From Candida dubliniensis CD36 (lineage: Eukaryota > Ascomycota > Pichiomycetes > Serinales > Debaryomycetaceae), in NCBI RefSeq assembly GCF_000026945.1, contig NC_012866.1, positions 558,001-622,000 of the forward strand: a stretch of 64,000 nucleotides of DNA, given 5' to 3'. Numbering within the stretch: position 1 is the stretch's first letter; every line of letters begins with the position of its first letter. Position numbers and translations under genes: made by a program. Under the pieces are notes generated by a model. That model was not told where the DNA came from. It saw nothing but the letters and a program-made list of their open reading frames with translations, and ran no database searches. Positions 45,501-60,500 of this stretch are shown here, piece after piece.

Positions 45501-48500
45501 CTAGTGCCGATTTGTAGCCACGTGTTATGACTACGAACCCCATGAGAACTGTTAGAAACGGTATCCAACTGCATACTGGGGGACAAAAAAGGCCGTTTTG
45601 GCCATAGTTAAGGGTCAAAATAGTGGTTTATTGTTGACAGAAGATCGAGTATAGACGAGTAAATGGTAAGGCTAGTGCCGATTTGGAACCACAAAATGTG
45701 AGTACCAAAGCCGTTAGATACTGTTTGAAAACCTATTTAGATGAAAGCTGTGGGACAAAAAAGGCCGTTTTGGCCATAGTTAAGAAACACACCGATTTTA
45801 GTTTTGGTTACTGCTCCACCAATAGATGCGCTACAACGACCAAACCAACACCATTTTGAAGCCAAGACAAATCTCTATTATGCACACAAACAGTGACTGA
45901 GGTAGGCGAATTATTAGAGATGCTACAATAAAAAAGGCCGTTTTTTTATGCCTTTTTTCTTAACAAATTTCTGGTAAAAAATAGCAGGGAGCCCTGCCAG
46001 TTAATTCCGTTGGACATGGAAACATCAATTTTAATGCTACCATACTCTTTCAAAGACCTATTTGTAGCTAACAATTTGGATAAACTACCGTTAGAGTTTT
46101 GTAGGAATACATGTTATATTCGAAGCTCCATTACCAATAATGTGGTCTTTTACATAGTGAAAATTGGGGGTAGTCTGTACAGCTATTTTTTGTTAGGCCA
46201 ACCCTGGCTTTTTTGGTATCAATCTGTAGCCAGCATTTTTTGGGTATAAACCCGACGATTTGGTAAACGTAGCTAATGTATTGAATGCACACGCTGTGTT
46301 TTTAGTTTTGGTCAATCGTTTTTAAAAAAACGCTACCAGATGGGCCAAAAACGCTAATTAAACTCTAAAATCGTCAATAACTCCACCAATATAGATGCTA
46401 GACTTGTGGAAGTCGGGTCACATTAAAGGCGCATTTTGTAAGCAACTGCCAAATCCAGTACTGTTGAAGTAGCTCTAATATTGGTGGAGATATTGCCCAA
46501 AAACCAATATTTCGGAGTTGCATCATTTCCGCAATAGTTAAGGATGGAAATTGAAGTGTGGGCGGTAGAGGAGTGCTACAAGAGCCAATCAGGTGCCGAT
46601 TTGTAGGCTACAGTTGTGGTTGTTGAAACCGAGAGTATGTTTAGTAGCGGCATTTAGTTGGGAGCTGTATGAGCAAAAAGGCCGTTTTGCCCATAGTTAA
46701 GAGCATGCTCGTAAACTCCGTTTGTAATGGTACAACCAGTTGGAGCAGTAAAACTGCCCAATGGGTGCCGATTTGTAGCCAAACATGAACATTGTTAAAG
46801 CCGTCATAACCGATCCAAAGATCAGTTGTGGCATGTTCTCTGGGACAAAAAAGGCCGTTTTTGCCATAGTTAAGAGCACCCCCTTTCTGTAGGTCAACGA
46901 ATTGAAGTCGGAACTTGGGGGCTCTGGTGCCGATTTGTAGAGGAAGGTTATGGAGTTTGGAACCGAGAGTATTGATTTGATCAATGGTGTTTTCATTGTT
47001 GGAGGGCAAAAAGTGCGAGATGGCCAGAAAAGTCGTGCGCAGGGCATTTTGGAAAAACAGCGATTACTGGTGAACAAGGACGTCTTCAAAGACCAGACTA
47101 GGGCCGATTTGAACCGACATCAATCTAGATTATTGGGTATAACTTTGGTTTAAATCGGCTAAAAATTGGAGGAGTTATTAAAGAAAATATTTTGGTGGTC
47201 AATCTCCGTGTTTTGGTTGGAGAAGAATGGATCAACGAGTATTGATGCTACAAAGGTGAAACTAGTGCCGATTTGTAGCCACAGGATGTAACTACCTATC
47301 ACTGAAAGAACCGTTAAAAAAGGTGTTGAAACAGGACCTGTAGAGCAAAAAAGGCCGTTTTCGCCATAGTTAAGAAAAAACTATTTTGATCCGCGAGCCA
47401 CCAAATTACCAGTTTCTGCGCTACAAAGATCAAACTGGTGCCGATTTGTAGCCACAGGATGTAACTACTAACACCGAGAGAGCCATTGGAAAAGGTCTTT
47501 AAACAGGACCTGTAGAACAAAAAAGGCCGTTTTTGCCATAGTTAAGGAAATCGCAGTTATGTCCAGTCAAAACAATGCGACGAATAGAAGCGCTACAAAA
47601 GTCAAACTAGTGCCGATTTGTAGCCACGTGTTATGACTACGAACCCCATGAGAACTGTTAGAAACGGTATCCAACTGCATACTGGGGGACAAAAAAGGCC
47701 GTTTTGGCCATAGTTAAGGGTCAAAATAGTGGTTTATTGTTGACAGAAGATCGAGTATAGACGAGTAAATGGTAAGGCTAGTGCCGATTTGGAACCACAA
47801 AATGTGAGTACCAAAGCCGTTAGATACTGTTTGAAAACCTATTTAGATGAAAGCTGTGGGACAAAAAAGGCCGTTTTGGCCATAGTTAAGAAACACACCG
47901 ATTTTAGTTTTGGTTACTGCTCCACCAATAGATGCGCTACAACGACCAAACCAACACCATTTTGAAGCCAAGACAAATCTCTATTATGCACACAAACAGT
48001 GACTGAGGTAGGCGAATTATTAGAGATGCTACAATAAAAAAGGCCGTTTTTTTATGCCTTTTTTCTTAACAAATTTCTGGTAAAAAATAGCAGGGAGCCC
48101 TGCCAGTTAATTCCGTTGGACATGGAAACATCAATTTTAATGCTACCATACTCTTTCAAAGACCTATTTGTAGCTAACAATTTGGATAAACTACCGTTAG
48201 AGTTTTGTAGGAATACATGTTATATTCGAAGCTCCATTACCAATAATGTGGTCTTTTACATAGTGAAAATTGGGGGTAGTCTGTACAGCTATTTTTTGTT
48301 AGGCCAACCCTGGCTTTTTTGGTATCAATCTGTAGCCAGCATTTTTTGGGTATAAACCCGACGATTTGGTAAACGTAGCTAATGTATTGAATGCACACGC
48401 TGTGTTTTTAGTTTTGGTCAATCGTTTTTAAAAAAACGCTACCAGATGGGCCAAAAACGCTAATTAAACTCTAAAATCGTCAATAACTCCACCAATATAG

Positions 48501-51500
48501 ATGCTAGACTTGTGGAAGTCGGGTCACATTAAAGGCGCATTTTGTAAGCAACTGCCAAATCCAGTACTGTTGAAGTAGCTCTAATATTGGTGGAGATATT
48601 GCCCAAAAACCAATATTTCGGAGTTGCATCATTTCCGCAATAGTTAAGGATGGAAATTGAAGTGTGGGCGGTAGAGGAGTGCTACAAGAGCCAATCAGGT
48701 GCCGATTTGTAGGCTACAGTTGTGGTTGTTGAAACCGAGAGTATGTTTAGTAGCGGCATTTAGTTGGGAGCTGTATGAGCAAAAAGGCCGTTTTGCCCAT
48801 AGTTAAGAGCATGCTCGTAAACTCCGTTTGTAATGGTACAACCAGTTGGAGCAGTAAAACTGCCCAATGGGTGCCGATTTGTAGCCAAACATGAACATTG
48901 TTAAAGCCGTCATAACCGATCCAAAGATCAGTTGTGGCATGTTCTCTGGGACAAAAAAGGCCGTTTTTGCCATAGTTAAGAGCACCCCCTTTCTGTAGGT
49001 CAACGAATTGAAGTCGGAACTTGGGGGCTCTGGTGCCGATTTGTAGAGGAAGGTTATGGAGTTTGGAACCGAGAGTATTGATTTGATCAATGGTGTTTTC
49101 ATTGTTGGAGGGCAAAAAGTGCGAGATGGCCAGAAAAGTCGTGCGCAGGGCATTTTGGAAAAACAGCGATTACTGGTGAACAAGGACGTCTTCAAAGACC
49201 AGACTAGGGCCGATTTGAACCGACATCAATCTAGATTATTGGGTATAACTTTGGTTTAAATCGGCTAAAAATTGGAGGAGTTATTAAAGAAAATATTTTG
49301 GTGGTCAATCTCCGTGTTTTGGTTGGAGAAGAATGGATCAACGAGTATTGATGCTACAAAGGTGAAACTAGTGCCGATTTGTAGCCACAGGATGTAACTA
49401 CCTATCACTGAAAGAACCGTTAAAAAAGGTGTTGAAACAGGACCTGTAGAGCAAAAAAGGCCGTTTTCGCCATAGTTAAGAAAAAACTATTTTGATCCGC
49501 GAGCCACCAAATTACCAGTTTCTGCGCTACAAAGATCAAACTGGTGCCGATTTGTAGCCACAGGATGTAACTACTAACACCGAGAGAGCCATTGGAAAAG
49601 GTCTTTAAACAGGACCTGTAGAACAAAAAAGGCCGTTTTTGCCATAGTTAAGGAAATCGCAGTTATGTCCAGTCAAAACAATGCGACGAATAGAAGCGCT
49701 ACAAAAGTCAAACTAGTGCCGATTTGTAGCCACGTGTTATGACTACGAACCCCATGAGAACTGTTAGAAACGGTATCCAACTGCATACTGGGGGACAAAA
49801 AAGGCCGTTTTGGCCATAGTTAAGGGTCAAAATAGTGGTTTATTGTTGACAGAAGATCGAGTATAGACGAGTAAATGGTAAGGCTAGTGCCGATTTGGAA
49901 CCACAAAATGTGAGTACCAAAGCCGTTAGATACTGTTTGAAAACCTATTTAGATGAAAGCTGTGGGACAAAAAAGGCCGTTTTGGCCATAGTTAAGAAAC
50001 ACACCGATTTTAGTTTTGGTTACTGCTCCACCAATAGATGCGCTACAACGACCAAACCAACACCATTTTGAAGCCAAGACAAATCTCTATTATGCACACA
50101 AACAGTGACTGAGGTAGGCGAATTATTAGAGATGCTACAATAAAAAAGGCCGTTTTTTTATGCCTTTTTTCTTAACAAATTTCTGGTAAAAAATAGCAGG
50201 GAGCCCTGCCAGTTAATTCCGTTGGACATGGAAACATCAATTTTAATGCTACCATACTCTTTCAAAGACCTATTTGTAGCTAACAATTTGGATAAACTAC
50301 CGTTAGAGTTTTGTAGGAATACATGTTATATTCGAAGCTCCATTACCAATAATGTGGTCTTTTACATAGTGAAAATTGGGGGTAGTCTGTACAGCTATTT
50401 TTTGTTAGGCCAACCCTGGCTTTTTTGGTATCAATCTGTAGCCAGCATTTTTTGGGTATAAACCCGACGATTTGGTAAACGTAGCTAATGTATTGAATGC
50501 ACACGCTGTGTTTTTAGTTTTGGTCAATCGTTTTTAAAAAAACGCTACCAGATGGGCCAAAAACGCTAATTAAACTCTAAAATCGTCAATAACTCCACCA
50601 ATATAGATGCTAGACTTGTGGAAGTCGGGTCACATTAAAGGCGCATTTTGTAAGCAACTGCCAAATCCAGTACTGTTGAAGTAGCTCTAATATTGGTGGA
50701 GATATTGCCCAAAAACCAATATTTCGGAGTTGCATCATTTCCGCAATAGTTAAGGATGGAAATTGAAGTGTGGGCGGTAGAGGAGTGCTACAAGAGCCAA
50801 TCAGGTGCCGATTTGTAGGCTACAGTTGTGGTTGTTGAAACCGAGAGTATGTTTAGTAGCGGCATTTAGTTGGGAGCTGTATGAGCAAAAAGGCCGTTTT
50901 GCCCATAGTTAAGAGCATGCTCGTAAACTCCGTTTGTAATGGTACAACCAGTTGGAGCAGTAAAACTGCCCAATGGGTGCCGATTTGTAGCCAAACATGA
51001 ACATTGTTAAAGCCGTCATAACCGATCCAAAGATCAGTTGTGGCATGTTCTCTGGGACAAAAAAGGCCGTTTTTGCCATAGTTAAGAGCACCCCCTTTCT
51101 GTAGGTCAACGAATTGAAGTCGGAACTTGGGGGCTCTGGTGCCGATTTGTAGAGGAAGGTTATGGAGTTTGGAACCGAGAGTATTGATTTGATCAATGGT
51201 GTTTTCATTGTTGGAGGGCAAAAAGTGCGAGATGGCCAGAAAAGTCGTGCGCAGGGCATTTTGGAAAAACAGCGATTACTGGTGAACAAGGACGTCTTCA
51301 AAGACCAGACTAGGGCCGATTTGAACCGACATCAATCTAGATTATTGGGTATAACTTTGGTTTAAATCGGCTAAAAATTGGAGGAGTTATTAAAGAAAAT
51401 ATTTTGGTGGTCAATCTCCGTGTTTTGGTTGGAGAAGAATGGATCAACGAGTATTGATGCTACAAAGGTGAAACTAGTGCCGATTTGTAGCCACAGGATG

Positions 51501-54500
51501 TAACTACCTATCACTGAAAGAACCGTTAAAAAAGGTGTTGAAACAGGACCTGTAGAGCAAAAAAGGCCGTTTTCGCCATAGTTAAGAAAAAACTATTTTG
51601 ATCCGCGAGCCACCAAATTACCAGTTTCTGCGCTACAAAGATCAAACTGGTGCCGATTTGTAGCCACAGGATGTAACTACTAACACCGAGAGAGCCATTG
51701 GAAAAGGTCTTTAAACAGGACCTGTAGAACAAAAAAGGCCGTTTTTGCCATAGTTAAGGAAATCGCAGTTATGTCCAGTCAAAACAATGCGACGAATAGA
51801 AGCGCTACAAAAGTCAAACTAGTGCCGATTTGTAGCCACGTGTTATGACTACGAACCCCATGAGAACTGTTAGAAACGGTATCCAACTGCATACTGGGGG
51901 ACAAAAAAGGCCGTTTTGGCCATAGTTAAGGGTCAAAATAGTGGTTTATTGTTGACAGAAGATCGAGTATAGACGAGTAAATGGTAAGGCTAGTGCCGAT
52001 TTGGAACCACAAAATGTGAGTACCAAAGCCGTTAGATACTGTTTGAAAACCTATTTAGATGAAAGCTGTGGGACAAAAAAGGCCGTTTTGGCCATAGTTA
52101 AGAAACACACCGATTTTAGTTTTGGTTACTGCTCCACCAATAGATGCGCTACAACGACCAAACCAACACCATTTTGAAGCCAAGACAAATCTCTATTATG
52201 CACACAAACAGTGACTGAGGTAGGCGAATTATTAGAGATGCTACAATAAAAAAGGCCGTTTTTTTATGCCTTTTTTCTTAACAAATTTCTGGTAAAAAAT
52301 AGCAGGGAGCCCTGCCAGTTAATTCCGTTGGACATGGAAACATCAATTTTAATGCTACCATACTCTTTCAAAGACCTATTTGTAGCTAACAATTTGGATA
52401 AACTACCGTTAGAGTTTTGTAGGAATACATGTTATATTCGAAGCTCCATTACCAATAATGTGGTCTTTTACATAGTGAAAATTGGGGGTAGTCTGTACAG
52501 CTATTTTTTGTTAGGCCAACCCTGGCTTTTTTGGTATCAATCTGTAGCCAGCATTTTTTGGGTATAAACCCGACGATTTGGTAAACGTAGCTAATGTATT
52601 GAATGCACACGCTGTGTTTTTAGTTTTGGTCAATCGTTTTTAAAAAAACGCTACCAGATGGGCCAAAAACGCTAATTAAACTCTAAAATCGTCAATAACT
52701 CCACCAATATAGATGCTAGACTTGTGGAAGTCGGGTCACATTAAAGGCGCATTTTGTAAGCAACTGCCAAATCCAGTACTGTTGAAGTAGCTCTAATATT
52801 GGTGGAGATATTGCCCAAAAACCAATATTTCGGAGTTGCATCATTTCCGCAATAGTTAAGGATGGAAATTGAAGTGTGGGCGGTAGAGGAGTGCTACAAG
52901 AGCCAATCAGGTGCCGATTTGTAGGCTACAGTTGTGGTTGTTGAAACCGAGAGTATGTTTAGTAGCGGCATTTAGTTGGGAGCTGTATGAGCAAAAAGGC
53001 CGTTTTGCCCATAGTTAAGAGCATGCTCGTAAACTCCGTTTGTAATGGTACAACCAGTTGGAGCAGTAAAACTGCCCAATGGGTGCCGATTTGTAGCCAA
53101 ACATGAACATTGTTAAAGCCGTCATAACCGATCCAAAGATCAGTTGTGGCATGTTCTCTGGGACAAAAAAGGCCGTTTTTGCCATAGTTAAGAGCACCCC
53201 CTTTCTGTAGGTCAACGAATTGAAGTCGGAACTTGGGGGCTCTGGTGCCGATTTGTAGAGGAAGGTTATGGAGTTTGGAACCGAGAGTATTGATTTGATC
53301 AATGGTGTTTTCATTGTTGGAGGGCAAAAAGTGCGAGATGGCCAGAAAAGTCGTGCGCAGGGCATTTTGGAAAAACAGCGATTACTGGTGAACAAGGACG
53401 TCTTCAAAGACCAGACTAGGGCCGATTTGAACCGACATCAATCTAGATTATTGGGTATAACTTTGGTTTAAATCGGCTAAAAATTGGAGGAGTTATTAAA
53501 GAAAATATTTTGGTGGTCAATCTCCGTGTTTTGGTTGGAGAAGAATGGATCAACGAGTATTGATGCTACAAAGGTGAAACTAGTGCCGATTTGTAGCCAC
53601 AGGATGTAACTACCTATCACTGAAAGAACCGTTAAAAAAGGTGTTGAAACAGGACCTGTAGAGCAAAAAAGGCCGTTTTCGCCATAGTTAAGAAAAAACT
53701 ATTTTGATCCGCGAGCCACCAAATTACCAGTTTCTGCGCTACAAAGATCAAACTGGTGCCGATTTGTAGCCACAGGATGTAACTACTAACACCGAGAGAG
53801 CCATTGGAAAAGGTCTTTAAACAGGACCTGTAGAACAAAAAAGGCCGTTTTTGCCATAGTTAAGGAAATCGCAGTTATGTCCAGTCAAAACAATGCGACG
53901 AATAGAAGCGCTACAAAAGTCAAACTAGTGCCGATTTGTAGCCACGTGTTATGACTACGAACCCCATGAGAACTGTTAGAAACGGTATCCAACTGCATAC
54001 TGGGGGACAAAAAAGGCCGTTTTGGCCATAGTTAAGGGTCAAAATAGTGGTTTATTGTTGACAGAAGATCGAGTATAGACGAGTAAATGGTAAGGCTAGT
54101 GCCGATTTGGAACCACAAAATGTGAGTACCAAAGCCGTTAGATACTGTTTGAAAACCTATTTAGATGAAAGCTGTGGGACAAAAAAGGCCGTTTTGGCCA
54201 TAGTTAAGAAACACACCGATTTTAGTTTTGGTTACTGCTCCACCAATAGATGCGCTACAACGACCAAACCAACACCATTTTGAAGCCAAGACAAATCTCT
54301 ATTATGCACACAAACAGTGACTGAGGTAGGCGAATTATTAGAGATGCTACAATAAAAAAGGCCGTTTTTTTATGCCTTTTTTCTTAACAAATTTCTGGTA
54401 AAAAATAGCAGGGAGCCCTGCCAGTTAATTCCGTTGGACATGGAAACATCAATTTTAATGCTACCATACTCTTTCAAAGACCTATTTGTAGCTAACAATT

Positions 54501-57500
54501 TGGATAAACTACCGTTAGAGTTTTGTAGGAATACATGTTATATTCGAAGCTCCATTACCAATAATGTGGTCTTTTACATAGTGAAAATTGGGGGTAGTCT
54601 GTACAGCTATTTTTTGTTAGGCCAACCCTGGCTTTTTTGGTATCAATCTGTAGCCAGCATTTTTTGGGTATAAACCCGACGATTTGGTAAACGTAGCTAA
54701 TGTATTGAATGCACACGCTGTGTTTTTAGTTTTGGTCAATCGTTTTTAAAAAAACGCTACCAGATGGGCCAAAAACGCTAATTAAACTCTAAAATCGTCA
54801 ATAACTCCACCAATATAGATGCTAGACTTGTGGAAGTCGGGTCACATTAAAGGCGCATTTTGTAAGCAACTGCCAAATCCAGTACTGTTGAAGTAGCTCT
54901 AATATTGGTGGAGATATTGCCCAAAAACCAATATTTCGGAGTTGCATCATTTCCGCAATAGTTAAGGATGGAAATTGAAGTGTGGGCGGTAGAGGAGTGC
55001 TACAAGAGCCAATCAGGTGCCGATTTGTAGGCTACAGTTGTGGTTGTTGAAACCGAGAGTATGTTTAGTAGCGGCATTTAGTTGGGAGCTGTATGAGCAA
55101 AAAGGCCGTTTTGCCCATAGTTAAGAGCATGCTCGTAAACTCCGTTTGTAATGGTACAACCAGTTGGAGCAGTAAAACTGCCCAATGGGTGCCGATTTGT
55201 AGCCAAACATGAACATTGTTAAAGCCGTCATAACCGATCCAAAGATCAGTTGTGGCATGTTCTCTGGGACAAAAAAGGCCGTTTTTGCCATAGTTAAGAG
55301 CACCCCCTTTCTGTAGGTCAACGAATTGAAGTCGGAACTTGGGGGCTCTGGTGCCGATTTGTAGAGGAAGGTTATGGAGTTTGGAACCGAGAGTATTGAT
55401 TTGATCAATGGTGTTTTCATTGTTGGAGGGCAAAAAGTGCGAGATGGCCAGAAAAGTCGTGCGCAGGGCATTTTGGAAAAACAGCGATTACTGGTGAACA
55501 AGGACGTCTTCAAAGACCAGACTAGGGCCGATTTGAACCGACATCAATCTAGATTATTGGGTATAACTTTGGTTTAAATCGGCTAAAAATTGGAGGAGTT
55601 ATTAAAGAAAATATTTTGGTGGTCAATCTCCGTGTTTTGGTTGGAGAAGAATGGATCAACGAGTATTGATGCTACAAAGGTGAAACTAGTGCCGATTTGT
55701 AGCCACAGGATGTAACTACCTATCACTGAAAGAACCGTTAAAAAAGGTGTTGAAACAGGACCTGTAGAGCAAAAAAGGCCGTTTTCGCCATAGTTAAGAA
55801 AAAACTATTTTGATCCGCGAGCCACCAAATTACCAGTTTCTGCGCTACAAAGATCAAACTGGTGCCGATTTGTAGCCACAGGATGTAACTACTAACACCG
55901 AGAGAGCCATTGGAAAAGGTCTTTAAACAGGACCTGTAGAACAAAAAAGGCCGTTTTTGCCATAGTTAAGGAAATCGCAGTTATGTCCAGTCAAAACAAT
56001 GCGACGAATAGAAGCGCTACAAAAGTCAAACTAGTGCCGATTTGTAGCCACGTGTTATGACTACGAACCCCATGAGAACTGTTAGAAACGGTATCCAACT
56101 GCATACTGGGGGACAAAAAAGGCCGTTTTGGCCATAGTTAAGGGTCAAAATAGTGGTTTATTGTTGACAGAAGATCGAGTATAGACGAGTAAATGGTAAG
56201 GCTAGTGCCGATTTGGAACCACAAAATGTGAGTACCAAAGCCGTTAGATACTGTTTGAAAACCTATTTAGATGAAAGCTGTGGGACAAAAAAGGCCGTTT
56301 TGGCCATAGTTAAGAAACACACCGATTTTAGTTTTGGTTACTGCTCCACCAATAGATGCGCTACAACGACCAAACCAACACCATTTTGAAGCCAAGACAA
56401 ATCTCTATTATGCACACAAACAGTGACTGAGGTAGGCGAATTATTAGAGATGCTACAATAAAAAAGGCCGTTTTTTTATGCCTTTTTTCTTAACAAATTT
56501 CTGGTAAAAAATAGCAGGGAGCCCTGCCAGTTAATTCCGTTGGACATGGAAACATCAATTTTAATGCTACCATACTCTTTCAAAGACCTATTTGTAGCTA
56601 ACAATTTGGATAAACTACCGTTAGAGTTTTGTAGGAATACATGTTATATTCGAAGCTCCATTACCAATAATGTGGTCTTTTACATAGTGAAAATTGGGGG
56701 TAGTCTGTACAGCTATTTTTTGTTAGGCCAACCCTGGCTTTTTTGGTATCAATCTGTAGCCAGCATTTTTTGGGTATAAACCCGACGATTTGGTAAACGT
56801 AGCTAATGTATTGAATGCACACGCTGTGTTTTTAGTTTTGGTCAATCGTTTTTAAAAAAACGCTACCAGATGGGCCAAAAACGCTAATTAAACTCTAAAA
56901 TCGTCAATAACTCCACCAATATAGATGCTAGACTTGTGGAAGTCGGGTCACATTAAAGGCGCATTTTGTAAGCAACTGCCAAATCCAGTACTGTTGAAGT
57001 AGCTCTAATATTGGTGGAGATATTGCCCAAAAACCAATATTTCGGAGTTGCATCATTTCCGCAATAGTTAAGGATGGAAATTGAAGTGTGGGCGGTAGAG
57101 GAGTGCTACAAGAGCCAATCAGGTGCCGATTTGTAGGCTACAGTTGTGGTTGTTGAAACCGAGAGTATGTTTAGTAGCGGCATTTAGTTGGGAGCTGTAT
57201 GAGCAAAAAGGCCGTTTTGCCCATAGTTAAGAGCATGCTCGTAAACTCCGTTTGTAATGGTACAACCAGTTGGAGCAGTAAAACTGCCCAATGGGTGCCG
57301 ATTTGTAGCCAAACATGAACATTGTTAAAGCCGTCATAACCGATCCAAAGATCAGTTGTGGCATGTTCTCTGGGACAAAAAAGGCCGTTTTTGCCATAGT
57401 TAAGAGCACCCCCTTTCTGTAGGTCAACGAATTGAAGTCGGAACTTGGGGGCTCTGGTGCCGATTTGTAGAGGAAGGTTATGGAGTTTGGAACCGAGAGT

Positions 57501-60500
57501 ATTGATTTGATCAATGGTGTTTTCATTGTTGGAGGGCAAAAAGTGCGAGATGGCCAGAAAAGTCGTGCGCAGGGCATTTTGGAAAAACAGCGATTACTGG
57601 TGAACAAGGACGTCTTCAAAGACCAGACTAGGGCCGATTTGAACCGACATCAATCTAGATTATTGGGTATAACTTTGGTTTAAATCGGCTAAAAATTGGA
57701 GGAGTTATTAAAGAAAATATTTTGGTGGTCAATCTCCGTGTTTTGGTTGGAGAAGAATGGATCAACGAGTATTGATGCTACAAAGGTGAAACTAGTGCCG
57801 ATTTGTAGCCACAGGATGTAACTACCTATCACTGAAAGAACCGTTAAAAAAGGTGTTGAAACAGGACCTGTAGAGCAAAAAAGGCCGTTTTCGCCATAGT
57901 TAAGAAAAAACTATTTTGATCCGCGAGCCACCAAATTACCAGTTTCTGCGCTACAAAGATCAAACTGGTGCCGATTTGTAGCCACAGGATGTAACTACTA
58001 ACACCGAGAGAGCCATTGGAAAAGGTCTTTAAACAGGACCTGTAGAACAAAAAAGGCCGTTTTTGCCATAGTTAAGGAAATCGCAGTTATGTCCAGTCAA
58101 AACAATGCGACGAATAGAAGCGCTACAAAAGTCAAACTAGTGCCGATTTGTAGCCACGTGTTATGACTACGAACCCCATGAGAACTGTTAGAAACGGTAT
58201 CCAACTGCATACTGGGGGACAAAAAAGGCCGTTTTGGCCATAGTTAAGGGTCAAAATAGTGGTTTATTGTTGACAGAAGATCGAGTATAGACGAGTAAAT
58301 GGTAAGGCTAGTGCCGATTTGGAACCACAAAATGTGAGTACCAAAGCCGTTAGATACTGTTTGAAAACCTATTTAGATGAAAGCTGTGGGACAAAAAAGG
58401 CCGTTTTGGCCATAGTTAAGAAACACACCGATTTTAGTTTTGGTTACTGCTCCACCAATAGATGCGCTACAACGACCAAACCAACACCATTTTGAAGCCA
58501 AGACAAATCTCTATTATGCACACAAACAGTGACTGAGGTAGGCGAATTATTAGAGATGCTACAATAAAAAAGGCCGTTTTTTTATGCCTTTTTTCTTAAC
58601 AAATTTCTGGTAAAAAATAGCAGGGAGCCCTGCCAGTTAATTCCGTTGGACATGGAAACATCAATTTTAATGCTACCATACTCTTTCAAAGACCTATTTG
58701 TAGCTAACAATTTGGATAAACTACCGTTAGAGTTTTGTAGGAATACATGTTATATTCGAAGCTCCATTACCAATAATGTGGTCTTTTACATAGTGAAAAT
58801 TGGGGGTAGTCTGTACAGCTATTTTTTGTTAGGCCAACCCTGGCTTTTTTGGTATCAATCTGTAGCCAGCATTTTTTGGGTATAAACCCGACGATTTGGT
58901 AAACGTAGCTAATGTATTGAATGCACACGCTGTGTTTTTAGTTTTGGTCAATCGTTTTTAAAAAAACGCTACCAGATGGGCCAAAAACGCTAATTAAACT
59001 CTAAAATCGTCAATAACTCCACCAATATAGATGCTAGACTTGTGGAAGTCGGGTCACATTAAAGGCGCATTTTGTAAGCAACTGCCAAATCCAGTACTGT
59101 TGAAGTAGCTCTAATATTGGTGGAGATATTGCCCAAAAACCAATATTTCGGAGTTGCATCATTTCCGCAATAGTTAAGGATGGAAATTGAAGTGTGGGCG
59201 GTAGAGGAGTGCTACAAGAGCCAATCAGGTGCCGATTTGTAGGCTACAGTTGTGGTTGTTGAAACCGAGAGTATGTTTAGTAGCGGCATTTAGTTGGGAG
59301 CTGTATGAGCAAAAAGGCCGTTTTGCCCATAGTTAAGAGCATGCTCGTAAACTCCGTTTGTAATGGTACAACCAGTTGGAGCAGTAAAACTGCCCAATGG
59401 GTGCCGATTTGTAGCCAAACATGAACATTGTTAAAGCCGTCATAACCGATCCAAAGATCAGTTGTGGCATGTTCTCTGGGACAAAAAAGGCCGTTTTTGC
59501 CATAGTTAAGAGCACCCCCTTTCTGTAGGTCAACGAATTGAAGTCGGAACTTGGGGGCTCTGGTGCCGATTTGTAGAGGAAGGTTATGGAGTTTGGAACC
59601 GAGAGTATTGATTTGATCAATGGTGTTTTCATTGTTGGAGGGCAAAAAGTGCGAGATGGCCAGAAAAGTCGTGCGCAGGGCATTTTGGAAAAACAGCGAT
59701 TACTGGTGAACAAGGACGTCTTCAAAGACCAGACTAGGGCCGATTTGAACCGACATCAATCTAGATTATTGGGTATAACTTTGGTTTAAATCGGCTAAAA
59801 ATTGGAGGAGTTATTAAAGAAAATATTTTGGTGGTCAATCTCCGTGTTTTGGTTGGAGAAGAATGGATCAACGAGTATTGATGCTACAAAGGTGAAACTA
59901 GTGCCGATTTGTAGCCACAGGATGTAACTACCTATCACTGAAAGAACCGTTAAAAAAGGTGTTGAAACAGGACCTGTAGAGCAAAAAAGGCCGTTTTCGC
60001 CATAGTTAAGAAAAAACTATTTTGATCCGCGAGCCACCAAATTACCAGTTTCTGCGCTACAAAGATCAAACTGGTGCCGATTTGTAGCCACAGGATGTAA
60101 CTACTAACACCGAGAGAGCCATTGGAAAAGGTCTTTAAACAGGACCTGTAGAACAAAAAAGGCCGTTTTTGCCATAGTTAAGGAAATCGCAGTTATGTCC
60201 AGTCAAAACAATGCGACGAATAGAAGCGCTACAAAAGTCAAACTAGTGCCGATTTGTAGCCACGTGTTATGACTACGAACCCCATGAGAACTGTTAGAAA
60301 CGGTATCCAACTGCATACTGGGGGACAAAAAAGGCCGTTTTGGCCATAGTTAAGGGTCAAAATAGTGGTTTATTGTTGACAGAAGATCGAGTATAGACGA
60401 GTAAATGGTAAGGCTAGTGCCGATTTGGAACCACAAAATGTGAGTACCAAAGCCGTTAGATACTGTTTGAAAACCTATTTAGATGAAAGCTGTGGGACAA